Positions 52,917 through 61,476 of a stretch of DNA of 64,000 bases are shown here, piece after piece. This DNA is from Limosilactobacillus caccae (GTDB taxonomy: Bacteria > Bacillota > Bacilli > Lactobacillales > Lactobacillaceae), in the NCBI RefSeq assembly GCF_900156885.1, contig NZ_FTOY01000011.1, positions 293,501-357,500 of the forward strand, given 5' to 3'. Every line of letters starts with the position of its first letter. The first letter of the stretch is position 1. The position numbers and the translations under genes are program-made. Under the pieces are notes generated by a model that was given only the letters and a program-made list of their open reading frames with translations, ran no database searches and was not told the origin of the DNA.

Positions 52917-53894
52917 ATGCAGCAATTTGAAAAAGAATTAGCAACGGTTATTGCTAAGCGGGCGAGTGACTTATATATCTTGCCAATCAATGACTATTAC
53001 CAGTTGCGCCTCGCTATTGTAGGCAAGGAGGCGGTGTTAAAGGAGGTGTCAGCGGAGTACGGTGAACGCTTGATTTCGTTTTTGAAGTACCGGGCGGATA
53101 TGGCAGTAAGCGAACACCGCCGTCCCCAGCTGGGGGCAATTACCTGGGATCGCGGAGCAGAGAAGGTTAACATCCGTTTATCTAGCGTCGGCGATTACCA
53201 GGGCCGTGAATCGATGGTGGTGCGCTTTATTTACCAGCTGGGAAATGATGGCTTTAATGTGTTAGTCCCCCAGCAATGGACACAGCTCCAACAAATCGTT
53301 TTACAGCGAGGACTGATGCTTTTCGCTGGTCCAATGGGGGTGGGGAAGACGACGACAATGTACCGCCTTGCCCGGAGTCTGCTGCCGCAAAAGGTGGTCT
53401 TATCAATTGAGGACCCCGTCGAGATTGACGAACCATCGTTTATTCAGCTGCAGGTCAACGAGTTGGCGGGGATGGATTATCAAAGTTTGCTCCGTCTTGG
53501 CCTCCGTCACCGGCCAGATGTTTTTATCATCGGTGAGATCCGCGACCCGCAGACGGCGTTGATGACGATTCAAGCAGCTTTAAGTGGCCATCTCGTACTC
53601 GGGACGATTCACGCGCAAAATGTTTATGGGGTAATTGCACGTTTAGAGCAACTAGGAGTTGACCGCTATTATCTCCAACAAGCGTTGACTGGGATTTGTT
53701 ATCAGCGGCTGTTACCAACCGTTAACGGGAGCCAGGCGGTATTGTGGGATCTCTTGTTTCATCAGCAATTAGCGGCGGCAATTAATGAGCAAAAAGGAGG
53801 ACAAATGACGGATGACTGGCAAAAAAATCTTGAAAAAGCAGTGGCCAATAAGCAGCTTACTACAGCGACGGCGCAAAAATACGCCAACGGTTAA
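52917..53894 (+). CDS. comGA: competence type IV pilus ATPase ComGA
   Basis: ComGA is the traffic ATPase that powers assembly of the competence pseudopilus. The 325 residues carry Walker A GPMGVGKTT (about 139-147), the Asp box ending in SIEDPVEI, Walker B LRHRPDVFIIGEIRD (about 197-211) and the His box GHLVLGTIHA. This is the short PilB/GspE form without the N1 domain, normal for Gram-positive ComGA. Its last 83 nt overlap comGB in another frame. SD AGGAGG. Confidence 0.95.
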   Translation: MQQFEKELATVIAKRASDLYILPINDYYQLRLAIVGKEAVLKEVSAEYGERLISFLKYRADMAVSEHRRPQLGAITWDRGAEKVNIRLSSVGDYQGRESMVVRFIYQLGNDGFNVLVPQQWTQLQQIVLQRGLMLFAGPMGVGKTTTMYRLARSLLPQKVVLSIEDPVEIDEPSFIQLQVNELAGMDYQSLLRLGLRHRPDVFIIGEIRDPQTALMTIQAALSGHLVLGTIHAQNVYGVIARLEQLGVDRYYLQQALTGICYQRLLPTVNGSQAVLWDLLFHQQLAAAINEQKGGQMTDDWQKNLEKAVANKQLTTATAQKYANG

Positions 53895-54885
53895 GTTCCC
53901 CCGCCGTGAACAGGCACAGGCGTTTTTATTGATTGCTGACCTATTGATGACGGGCTTTTCAATTAAGGAAGCGCTTGGCTTTATTGCCACGGTTAACCCC
54001 CGCTTAAAAGACTTGGTGGTGGCAGTTGATCAGCGGATGCAGGGCGGGGATAGTTTTGCAAGTAGTTTGCGGCCGTATATTTCAGCAGACCTGTACTATC
54101 AATTATTATTAGCTGAGGAACATGGTGACTTAGTTAAAACGGTGCGTGAAGTCGGAAAACTAATGACAACCCAGGAGCAGCAGCGAAAAAAGTTACTGGC
54201 ATTGCTCCAGTACCCATTGATTTTGGTAGTGCTGCTGGGAGGTTTAATTGCCTGTCTTGCCCTGTTTGTCTTTCCAGAGTTAAAGACTTGGCAGCAGGGG
54301 GACAGTTCCCTTAGCCGGTATGGTAGCTACTTATCCGCGGTCAGCAGCTTTTTGCTTGCCGGGGGGGTCGCAAGTAGCTACTGCCGTTGGCGGCGCTGGC
54401 TGAAACTGTCGGCGAACAAGAAGATTGTCCGCCGGTGTCACCTACCGATTATTGGGAAGTGCTATCGCTACTACTATCACTATTATCTGACGAGTATTTT
54501 AGGCTTGATGCTGAGTCGGGGGATGTCACTACGGGAAATCTGTGACATGACCCAAAAATTTGAAGAGACATCGTTGCTTTTTCTCTTTGGGGATACCGTT
54601 GTAAGGGCAGCGCAATCAGGCGAAGAATTGGGGAAAATAATTTACCATTACCCGTTTTTACCGAATGAACTAGTTGCCTTTATGAATAAGGGGGCGACTG
54701 TTGAAAAACTTGGCGAAGAGCTAAGTGCATTTTCTGCGATCCAATTCACACGGTTGACGAGGGCAATTGAACGACTGCTGATATATGTACAACCAGCGAT
54801 CTTTGGCGGAATTGCAATCATCATCGTTGGCTTATATTTAAGTATTTTGCTACCAATCTATCATTCACTACAGGGGGTCTACTGA
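53812..54885 (+). CDS. comGB: competence type IV pilus membrane protein ComGB
   Basis: ComGB is the polytopic platform protein of the pseudopilus (GspF/PilC family). The 357 residues show two GspF repeats (starting near residues 38 and 215) and three main hydrophobic helices (about 140-165, 178-195, 325-350). The ATG at 53812 follows an AAGGAGG SD inside comGA (53794-53800), giving an 83-nt overlap. A later start would remove part of the first conserved helix. The stop shares one base with the comGC start. Confidence 0.9.
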   Translation: MTGKKILKKQWPISSLLQRRRKNTPTVKFPRREQAQAFLLIADLLMTGFSIKEALGFIATVNPRLKDLVVAVDQRMQGGDSFASSLRPYISADLYYQLLLAEEHGDLVKTVREVGKLMTTQEQQRKKLLALLQYPLILVVLLGGLIACLALFVFPELKTWQQGDSSLSRYGSYLSAVSSFLLAGGVASSYCRWRRWLKLSANKKIVRRCHLPIIGKCYRYYYHYYLTSILGLMLSRGMSLREICDMTQKFEETSLLFLFGDTVVRAAQSGEELGKIIYHYPFLPNELVAFMNKGATVEKLGEELSAFSAIQFTRLTRAIERLLIYVQPAIFGGIAIIIVGLYLSILLPIYHSLQGVY

Positions 54886-55193
54886 TGAAATTAACAAAGA
54901 AGCAGTCTGGCTTCACACTACTAGAAATGTCGATTGTTCTCTTTATTATTAGCTTGCTCGTTTTAATCATGCTGCCAAATTTATCTCAGCAACGAAAACA
55001 TGCCAATAATATCCATGGCAAGGCGATGGTGTCGGTAATTCAGACCCAAGTCGACGCATATGAAAATGAGTTTGGGACGGCAAACGTGACGCTGGAGGAA
55101 TTAAAGAATAACAACTACCTAACGGCTTCCCAAGTGCAGCGCGCTCGCCAAGAAAAGATCAGTATTGTCGATGGTAAGGCAGTCCGGCAATGA
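54885..55193 (+). CDS. comGC: major competence pseudopilin ComGC
   Basis: ComGC is the main pilin of the DNA-uptake pilus. The 102 residues have a short basic leader and the prepilin peptidase site G9/F10 with Glu at +5 (QSGFTLLEMSIVL), then a hydrophobic helix to about residue 33. Processing needs ComC, which is outside the window. It overlaps comGB by 1 nt and comGD by 4 nt. Confidence 0.95.
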   Translation: MKLTKKQSGFTLLEMSIVLFIISLLVLIMLPNLSQQRKHANNIHGKAMVSVIQTQVDAYENEFGTANVTLEELKNNNYLTASQVQRARQEKISIVDGKAVRQ

Positions 55194-55633
55194 AGAAACC
55201 AGCGTTTACCATGTTAGAGGCGGTGATTGTTTTAGGGATTGTCGCGCTTGTCGTTGGCTTGACGATGCCAGCGATGACAAGGGATCGGCAGGCAATGGCG
55301 GAAGAACAGTTTTGGCGAAACCTGCGGCATAATTGGCGTCAGGCACAGTTACGGGCAGAGTTAAACCAGCAAAGCACACAGATTAAATATAATGTAGTAG
55401 CGCAGACGGTTGAGTTTGACTGGGCTGGTGGTCAAAAGCAAGTTGCAATTCCCGCAACGATTAAAGTTTTCCGCTTTCCAAAACTAAAAATGGCCGCAGA
55501 TGGCTATATTAAGGCGCAGACACAGGTATTTTATTCTGAGCTTGACCAGCATTACTATTTAATGAAAATTCAACTTGCATGGGGAGGGTACCGGATTGAG
55601 AAAAAAGACCAGGCCAGCTTTTCTAATGGCTGA
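55190..55633 (+). CDS. comGD: competence minor pseudopilin ComGD
   Basis: This is a minor pilin of 147 residues with type IV N-terminal methylation signal A5/F6 and Glu at +5 (KKPAFTMLEAVIVL), a membrane helix to about 28 and a globular GspH-like domain. It overlaps comGC by 4 nt (ATGA) and runs 38 nt into comGE. Confidence 0.88.
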   Translation: MKKPAFTMLEAVIVLGIVALVVGLTMPAMTRDRQAMAEEQFWRNLRHNWRQAQLRAELNQQSTQIKYNVVAQTVEFDWAGGQKQVAIPATIKVFRFPKLKMAADGYIKAQTQVFYSELDQHYYLMKIQLAWGGYRIEKKDQASFSNG

Positions 55634-55886
55634 CAGCCTTGTTGCACTACTTATTGTTGCTTTGGGGATCAACCTCATTTACGGATGTGAACGGCAACTA
55701 GTCCGCCAACAGCGTAATGAACAGGTAAAACTGATGGCGGCACGGCTGGGGAAGGAGGCCAGTGACCAGTATGCAATTACGAGAAAAAAAGCGGTTATTA
55801 ACCGGCAGGCAATGCACGCCCAAGCAGATCACAACGGGGTGGAGGTTAACTACCGCGGACGATTAATCTTACAGGTGGCACCATGA
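55596..55886 (+). CDS. comGE: competence minor pseudopilin ComGE
   Basis: This is a small pilin-like protein of 96 residues. I choose TTG 55596, which has a good SD (GGGGAGGG, 8 nt away); there is an upstream in-frame start at 55575 without one. The signal reads TRPAFLMADSLVALL with Asp instead of Glu at +5 of the likely cleavage site. Identified mainly by position between comGD and comGF. Confidence 0.75.
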   Translation: MRKKTRPAFLMADSLVALLIVALGINLIYGCERQLVRQQRNEQVKLMAARLGKEASDQYAITRKKAVINRQAMHAQADHNGVEVNYRGRLILQVAP

Positions 55887-56323
55887 AAAGACGGGCAGCC
55901 TTTACGATTGTTGAATGCATCTGTGCCTTGTTGATAACTTCGCTGGTCGTATTAGGGATTGGCGCTTTAATGACTAGCGTCCGGCAGGCTAACCGCAGCG
56001 ACTTGAATGAGGCAGTTGACTGGTACATGTTTTTACAAGAATTGGAGTCACCACGCCACCGCTTTGAACTCCGGCACGTATATCGAAGCTCACTGATCTT
56101 ATATGGGCAGGTAGCAGCGCGGAGTTATGAGCTAAAGGGAAGCACATGTTTTTACCTTACCGGTGGGCACGATGGCGGGTACTTGCCGTTGATCGATAAC
56201 CTTAAAGCATATGACTGTGATTTTAAGCAACTAGATGAGCAACGAGTATTAATTGAAGTGGAGCGAAAAAATGGGCAACATTTGGCAGGAATTGTTAAGT
56301 TTTATCCCCCACAAACCGACTAA
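55883..56323 (+). CDS. comGF: competence minor pseudopilin ComGF
   Basis: This is a 146-residue minor pilin with prepilin site A6/F7 and Glu at +5 (RRAAFTIVECICALL), hydrophobic helix to about 30, and the ComGF-type domain (about 40-145). It overlaps comGE by 4 nt and comGG by 53 nt. The two early Cys residues in the helix and one later pair are visible; disulphide formation is possible but unproven. Confidence 0.87.
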   Translation: MKRRAAFTIVECICALLITSLVVLGIGALMTSVRQANRSDLNEAVDWYMFLQELESPRHRFELRHVYRSSLILYGQVAARSYELKGSTCFYLTGGHDGGYLPLIDNLKAYDCDFKQLDEQRVLIEVERKNGQHLAGIVKFYPPQTD

Positions 56324-56498
56324 GCGGGGCGGATATGTTTTATTGGCCAGCATAATTGTATTATTAGTTACGAGTACCGTCATTGTGTACCAGTATCGCT
56401 ACTATGCTGATTACCAGCAGCTAGAACGGCGGCTATACCAGGACTGCCTTAGTAAAATTCACGCAAATCTTGATGCTGCCAAAGTGGTACCAGCTTGA
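56271..56498 (+). CDS. comGG: competence minor pseudopilin ComGG
   Basis: This is the last gene of the comG operon, 75 residues from the ATG at 56271. It has one hydrophobic helix (about 22-45, YVLLASIIVLLVTSTVIVYQY) preceded by a basic stretch (KPTKRGG) and no canonical Glu at +5, as is usual for ComGG. The protein is shorter than most ComGG proteins (about 100-130). Assigned by position. Confidence 0.7.
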   Translation: MGNIWQELLSFIPHKPTKRGGYVLLASIIVLLVTSTVIVYQYRYYADYQQLERRLYQDCLSKIHANLDAAKVVPA

Positions 56499-56523
56499 AT
56501 TTGTGCGGAAGAATAGTTAAACT
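56495..56523 (+). promoter_or_regulatory. promoter of the YtxK-like methyltransferase gene
   Basis: TTGAAT (56495-56500), 17 nt spacer, TAAACT (56518-56523). It overlaps the comGG stop codon and would allow expression outside competence. Confidence 0.6.
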
Positions 56524-56561
56524 AAGAAGGTAATGATTGTACTATTTGGAGGCGACGACCA

Positions 56562-57572
56562 CTGGCACAAGAAACACCACAAGAATTATTTGAACTGTTT
56601 GATGAGGGAACGGCGCTTTTGCAAGCGGCATTAAATTGCTCATACTTAGATGCAATGCTGGAAAACGCGGAAAATATTATTGATAATAATACCGTCCGGG
56701 TTGAAAACGGTCTCCCAAAGGAAGAAACAGTAAAGAAATTACAAGAGATTTATCGCAAGCTTGATTTGCAACATGCCAAAGCGGAGTATGTCCGCCAGGT
56801 TGTCCAGTTAAGTTTTTTAAAGGTAATTCGTAAAGATGCCATCCAGGCAAACCACCAGATGACCCCGGATACGATTGGGCTGATCATGGCCTTCTTGATT
56901 GAAAAGATTACGACGGTCAATAAGATTAAAACGGTGTTTGACCCGGCGGTAGGAACAGCAAACCTACTGACGACTGTGATTAACCAATTACGGGCAAATG
57001 GTGATCAACAGATTACCGGCTTTGGAATAGATAATGATGACGCGATGCTGCAGGTGGCAAGTGTGAGTGTTGAGCTCCAGGATCTTGACGTTAAGCTTTA
57101 CCACCAAGATGCAGTCAGCGCTTTAGATATTCCCCAGAGTGACTTGGTAGTTTCGGATTTACCAATTGGTTATTACCCACTTGATGAAAACACGAAGAAC
57201 TACCAGACACGAGCAAAAGAGGGGCATTCTTACGTTCACCACTTGTTAATTGAACAAGCGATGAATTATTTAAAGCCTGGAGCATTTGGTGTATTTTTAG
57301 TTCCAAGTAGTCTGTTCCAGACAAAAGAATCACAATCATTTGTTAAATGGATTCAGTCTGTTGCCTATCTACAAGGACTGATTAACTTACCTGCTGAGCT
57401 ATTTGCCAACCCGAATGCGCAAAAGTCAATTTTGTTATTGCAGCGCCAGGGAGGTAATAGTAAGCAGGCAGTGAAGGTTTTACTGGGTGAATTCCCGTCA
57501 TTCAAGGATAAAAATGGCTTTGCCTCATTCATGAACGATGTTAGTCGATGGGTAGCAACGAATTTACAATAA
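56562..57572 (+). CDS. class I SAM-dependent methyltransferase, YtxK-like
   Basis: This is an adenine-specific-type methyltransferase that sits between comG and ackA in most Firmicutes; its target is unknown. Family-like sequence (AQETPQELFELFDEGTALLQ) begins at 56562, where the codon is CTG with SD GGAGG nine bases upstream. No ATG, GTG or TTG lies between that codon and the frame stop at 56523; the next start is TTG 56619, which would cut off conserved helix. From CTG it has 336 residues. The SAM motif is FDPAVGTANLL (about 123-133) and the catalytic-type motif is SDLPIGYYP (about 188), a variant of NPPY. Confidence 0.83.
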   Translation: MAQETPQELFELFDEGTALLQAALNCSYLDAMLENAENIIDNNTVRVENGLPKEETVKKLQEIYRKLDLQHAKAEYVRQVVQLSFLKVIRKDAIQANHQMTPDTIGLIMAFLIEKITTVNKIKTVFDPAVGTANLLTTVINQLRANGDQQITGFGIDNDDAMLQVASVSVELQDLDVKLYHQDAVSALDIPQSDLVVSDLPIGYYPLDENTKNYQTRAKEGHSYVHHLLIEQAMNYLKPGAFGVFLVPSSLFQTKESQSFVKWIQSVAYLQGLINLPAELFANPNAQKSILLLQRQGGNSKQAVKVLLGEFPSFKDKNGFASFMNDVSRWVATNLQ

Positions 57573-57586
57573 AGGAGAAAAGTTCA

Positions 57587-58783
57587 ATGGCAAAAACGAT
57601 TGCAGTTAATGCAGGAAGCTCAACACTTAAGTTTAAGTTATTCGATATGCCAAGCGAAGATGTAGTCGCTGAGGGAACAATCGAACGGATTGGTGAGAAG
57701 ATGGGTCACGCTAAGATTAAGTACGGCGATGGCCAAAAGCACGAGGAAGAAATTCCGTTTGAAGACCACGCGGCAGCGGTTAACTATCTTTTAGACAAGT
57801 TAATTGCGCTTGAGATTGTTGAAAGTTATGACGAAATTACCGCTGTTGGTCACCGGATTGTTGCCGGTGGTGAATTCTTTAAGGATTCCACGGTTATTAC
57901 TGATGATGTTATCAAGAAGATTGATGAATTATCAGAATACGCACCACTACACGAACCAGCTGAGTTAATTGGGATCAAGGCATTTAAGAAGGTGCTGCCA
58001 AATGCATTTGCAGTTGCTGTGTTTGATACTTCGTTCCACGCAAGTATGCCAAAGATGAACGCATTATACAGTGTCCCTTATGACTGGTATGAAAAGTATG
58101 GTGCCCGGAAGTATGGTGCCCATGGTACGAGTCACCGGTATGTTGCAGCGCGGGCTGCAGAAATGCTCGGCAAGCCATTGAAGGACTTGAAGTTAATCAC
58201 GATGCACATTGGGGCCGGGGCTTCAATCACCGCAATCAAGGATGGCAAGTCATTTGATACTTCAATGGGCTTTACCCCGGTTGCCGGAATCACAATGGCA
58301 ACCCGGTCCGGGGATGTCGATCCTTCGCTTGTTGCATTTATGCAAGGAAAGTTGAACCTTTCTTCTGATCAAATGATTGATATCTTGAACCACAAGTCAG
58401 GGTTAATTGGTATTTCTGGTATCTCTCCTGATATGCGGGATATTTTGGCTGCCGCTGACGAGGGCAATGACCGTGCACAATTGACATTAGATATTTATGT
58501 CAACCGGATTGTTCGCTACATTGGTTCATATGTTGCTGAAATGGGTGGTGTGGATGCGATTGTCTTCACTGCCGGCGTTGGTGAAAATAGTGCACCAATT
58601 CGGAAGATGGTAACTGACAAATTGGGTTACTTTGGCATTAAGATTGACCAAGAAAAGAATGATTGCCACGGTGTTGAACGTGACCTGTCAGCAGCAGACG
58701 CGAAGGTCAAGACATTATTAATTCCAACTAATGAAGAATTAATGATCGTTCGTGATATTGAACGTCTCAAGAAAAATAACTAA
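57587..58783 (+). CDS. ackA: acetate kinase
   Basis: AckA converts acetyl phosphate and ADP to acetate and ATP, the energy-yielding end of the phosphoketolase pathway when an electron acceptor such as oxygen is available. The 398 residues start at ATG 57587 (SD AAAGGAG). Motifs include NAGSSTLKFKLF (7-18), TSFHASMP, HGTSHRYV (about 178), GAGASITAI and the ENSAPIR segment near residue 330. It may be functionally linked to the NADH oxidase chain at 1290-8499. Confidence 0.97.
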   Translation: MAKTIAVNAGSSTLKFKLFDMPSEDVVAEGTIERIGEKMGHAKIKYGDGQKHEEEIPFEDHAAAVNYLLDKLIALEIVESYDEITAVGHRIVAGGEFFKDSTVITDDVIKKIDELSEYAPLHEPAELIGIKAFKKVLPNAFAVAVFDTSFHASMPKMNALYSVPYDWYEKYGARKYGAHGTSHRYVAARAAEMLGKPLKDLKLITMHIGAGASITAIKDGKSFDTSMGFTPVAGITMATRSGDVDPSLVAFMQGKLNLSSDQMIDILNHKSGLIGISGISPDMRDILAAADEGNDRAQLTLDIYVNRIVRYIGSYVAEMGGVDAIVFTAGVGENSAPIRKMVTDKLGYFGIKIDQEKNDCHGVERDLSAADAKVKTLLIPTNEELMIVRDIERLKKNN

Positions 58784-58804
58784 TATTTGGCTAAAAGGCT
58801 AGTG

Positions 58805-58838
58805 AAAGGGGCTATTGACATTTCGTCAGGCCCTTTTT
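58805..58838 (+). terminator. terminator after ackA
   Basis: AAAGGGGCTATTGAC - ATTTC - GTCAGGCCC with TTTTT; the stem contains small bulges. Confidence 0.8.
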
Positions 58839-58866
58839 GCGTATTGGGATTGAGGAGGAATGGTTA

Positions 58867-59487
58867 ATGAAGTTTGTGACCTCTGATACGCATTTTTATC
58901 ACGATAGCTTACTGGGGATGAATGATTTTGCTCCCCGGCCGTTTAAGAATATCGAGCAGATGAATGCGACAATAATCAAAAATTGGAACGATAAGGTTGG
59001 TGAAAATGATATTGTTTACCACCTTGGCGACATTGCCCTTTATTTTGTAAAGCCACAAAAGCAAGCTTACCAGGCGGTATTTGAAGTGTTAGACCAACTA
59101 CATGGGCACCTCGTATTAATCAAAGGAAATCACGATAGCCGGGCATTTTTCAAATACCTAGAGGGCAAGAACTACCAGTTCGGTGGACGGCCGAAGTTTG
59201 CTTTTCATGACGTTGGTGCACTCTTAAAGTATGACCACCGCCAATACTACCTAACGCATTACCCAATGATGCTGGGGATTGCGCCCCAGATAATTAATCT
59301 GCATGGTCATATTCACCATTATGCGGTGCCAATAAAAGAAAATATCAATGTTGGGGTTGATTCCCCGGAGCTAGATTACTTAGCAACGCCACCGGCATTT
59401 GGGGCGCCGCTTAATTTTGCCGAGGTTGAAGAAATAGTCACGAAAAAGGCACGTGAGTTTGAAGCAAAAAATAATGGTCATTCGTGA
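58867..59487 (+). CDS. metallophosphoesterase family protein
   Basis: This is a calcineurin-like phosphoesterase of 206 residues. The start is ATG 58867 (SD GAGGAGG 8 nt away); the frame back to 58837 lies in the ackA terminator. Metal ligands appear as TSDTHFYH (5-12), HLGDIAL (about 52), KGNHDSR (about 88), THYP (about 136) and LHGHIHHY (about 150). It resembles phage-type and housekeeping phosphoesterases, and the substrate is unknown. Confidence 0.87.
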   Translation: MKFVTSDTHFYHDSLLGMNDFAPRPFKNIEQMNATIIKNWNDKVGENDIVYHLGDIALYFVKPQKQAYQAVFEVLDQLHGHLVLIKGNHDSRAFFKYLEGKNYQFGGRPKFAFHDVGALLKYDHRQYYLTHYPMMLGIAPQIINLHGHIHHYAVPIKENINVGVDSPELDYLATPPAFGAPLNFAEVEEIVTKKAREFEAKNNGHS

Positions 59488-59516
59488 TATATTATTAAGT
59501 GGAAAGAAGGGGAAAG

Positions 59517-60065
59517 ATGAATCGGGCAAAAATTCAAGACTATATCGACCAGCGAGAAGAACAGCGGGCGACTATTTTTCGGGTTGAACAAGTCGATGAG
59601 ACGCATTTTAAGTTAAACGGGCACCCTTACGAGTTAGTTAAGGAATATCGCGATGGCTTTAATGCTGACCAGCTTGCGGCACGGTTTAGTAGCATTTTAA
59701 GTAAGTATGATTACATCGTTGGCGATTGGGGCTATGATCAGTTGCGCTTAAAGGGTTTTTATAGTGAGGACAACCCCCTGTATGTCCCTGACCAGGGGGT
59801 TGCGACGATTGAAGATTACCTTTTTGAGTATTGTAACTTTGGTTGTGCCTATTTCATTATCCATAATGATGATGTTAAGACTCCGCGGCAGCGACACCAT
59901 CGCACGCGTTCCCGGCATTCACATAAGAAATCGCCAGTCATCCATGAACGGCGTCGGCGAATCAGTCAGCCGAGTCCTAATAAACGTCATCACCAGCAGG
60001 CAGAACGGGTAAAAAATGGGCACCGGCAAAAGTTTGTCATTCACCAGCGAAAGAAGAGGAGTTAG
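59517..60065 (+). CDS. yutD: YutD family protein
   Basis: This is a 182-residue protein from ATG 59517 (SD AAGGGGAAAG). The YutD domain covers about 20-118 (FNADQLAARFSSILSKYDYIVGDWGYDQLRLKGF, YLFEYCNFGCAYFIIH). The last 60 residues are dominated by Arg, Lys and His, which suggests nucleic-acid or ribosome contact. Function is unknown. It forms a yutD-NagD-like-TIGR01906 cluster as in other lactobacilli. Confidence 0.87.
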   Translation: MNRAKIQDYIDQREEQRATIFRVEQVDETHFKLNGHPYELVKEYRDGFNADQLAARFSSILSKYDYIVGDWGYDQLRLKGFYSEDNPLYVPDQGVATIEDYLFEYCNFGCAYFIIHNDDVKTPRQRHHRTRSRHSHKKSPVIHERRRRISQPSPNKRHHQQAERVKNGHRQKFVIHQRKKRS

Positions 60066-60071
60066 GAATTT

Positions 60072-60842
60072 ATGAAAAAGTACCAAGGATACTTTATTGA
60101 CCTAGATGGCACGACCTATAAGGGGAAAAAACAAATTCCGGCGGCTGGCCGGTTTATTGCGCGGCTGCAAGAAGCGGGGAAACAAGTCTTGTTTGTGACA
60201 AACAATAGTACGCGGTCGCCGCAGTTTGTTGCGGATAATTTACGGTTGAATCATCATATCAATGTGACAGCGGACAATGTATACACAACTGCCTTGGCAA
60301 CGGCGGATTATCTTGCCTCAATTGCGCCTGCTGGCAGTAAGCTCTACGTTGTAGGTGAAAGTGGTCTAAAAGATGCATTACGTGATCGGGGCTTTGTCCT
60401 CACCGCGGATCACCCGCAATACGTGGTTGTTGGCCTTGATACGGCAGTTACTTACCAGAAACTAGAGACGGCGGTCTTGCTCATTAGGGCGGGAGCTAAG
60501 TTTATTGGGACTAACGCTGATAGTAACCTGCCAAATGAGCGGGGGATGGTGCCAGGTGCAGGGTCCCTTGTTAAACTTGTTGAGTACGCAACTCAACAGC
60601 AACCATTGATGATTGGAAAACCCGAGGCCATTATTATGGAGATGGCGCTAAAAAAGGCCCAGCTTAGTAAAGACGAGGTAATTATGGTTGGGGACAACTA
60701 TCATACTGATATCGAAGCGGCAATTAATGTTGGCATGGATAGTCTGCTTGTCTATACTGGCTTATCTCGTCCCCAGGAAGTTGCAAAAGAAAAAATACAG
60801 CCAACTTATACGGTGAATAGTCTTGATGAATGGCAATTATAA
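60072..60842 (+). CDS. TIGR01457-type HAD-IIA phosphatase (NagD/YutF-like)
   Basis: This is a cytoplasmic HAD phosphatase of 256 residues. Motif I is DLDGTTYKG (9-17), motif II TNNSTRSP (about 44), the C2A cap lies in the middle, motif III is GKPEAIIM (about 180), and motif IV VGDNYHTDIEA (about 205). B. subtilis relatives dephosphorylate small sugar or nucleotide phosphates. It overlaps the next gene by 17 nt. Confidence 0.9.
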   Translation: MKKYQGYFIDLDGTTYKGKKQIPAAGRFIARLQEAGKQVLFVTNNSTRSPQFVADNLRLNHHINVTADNVYTTALATADYLASIAPAGSKLYVVGESGLKDALRDRGFVLTADHPQYVVVGLDTAVTYQKLETAVLLIRAGAKFIGTNADSNLPNERGMVPGAGSLVKLVEYATQQQPLMIGKPEAIIMEMALKKAQLSKDEVIMVGDNYHTDIEAAINVGMDSLLVYTGLSRPQEVAKEKIQPTYTVNSLDEWQL

Positions 60843-61476
60843 TAACCTAATTGAATCAATAAGGGCAGTATTAACCACGATAATTTGTTTTGTCGCGGCG
60901 GTTAGTATTGCCCTTTTTATTGTGGTCAATGTTTCGCCACTGTTTATCATGGTGCCAACAAGGACCCTTGGGTGCACGGCAGGGCAAATTTATTCAGACT
61001 ATCGGCAAATAATAATGTATCTCCAGCTTCCATGGGTTACTGACTTACGCTTACACTACATCCCAATAACAACATCAGCTATCCATCACTTTAATGATGT
61101 CCGTCAACTATTTTTGATTAATGAGCTGTTAATGCCGGTTATGATGGTTCTAGCATTGCAGGGGTTGAGACGAGAAAAACGGCAAGCTCAACTATGGCGG
61201 TTGAACTTGCCGTTTCAAATGCTGTTTATTTTAATCTTATTTGGTGGCTTTATCCTCTTTACTAATTTTGACCGTTCCTTTATCCGGTTCCACTATTTAG
61301 TATTTAGCAATATGGACTGGGTATTTGACCCTAAAACCAATCCAGTAATCCTACTGATGCCGCAGTCATTCTTTTCAATGCTGTTTACCCTTGTTGTAGT
61401 AATTAGCACCAGTCTTTGCCTCGCAGTCTGGCTGTGGACCAAGTTAGAATTACGCGCTTTTCTTACCAAGCTTTGA
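60826..61476 (+). CDS. TIGR01906 family integral membrane protein
   Basis: The 216-residue membrane protein starts at ATG 60826 inside the preceding gene. About four hydrophobic helices are visible (about 15-38, 103-118, 127-147, 185-210), with an extracellular region after the first that contains the conserved block YSDYRQIIMYLQLPW and SAIHHFNDVRQLF. Function is unknown; linked to yutD in Lactobacillales. Its end overlaps the convergent DedA gene by 27 nt, with no terminator between them. Confidence 0.83.
   Translation: MNGNYNNLIESIRAVLTTIICFVAAVSIALFIVVNVSPLFIMVPTRTLGCTAGQIYSDYRQIIMYLQLPWVTDLRLHYIPITTSAIHHFNDVRQLFLINELLMPVMMVLALQGLRREKRQAQLWRLNLPFQMLFILILFGGFILFTNFDRSFIRFHYLVFSNMDWVFDPKTNPVILLMPQSFFSMLFTLVVVISTSLCLAVWLWTKLELRAFLTKL

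Noticed and set aside
56571..56618. Start of the YtxK-like gene at TTG 56619 as the longest conventional frame
   Set aside because: It would drop family-like residues and leaves the strong GGAGG at 56548-56552 unused; CTG 56562 fits better, though it is unusual.
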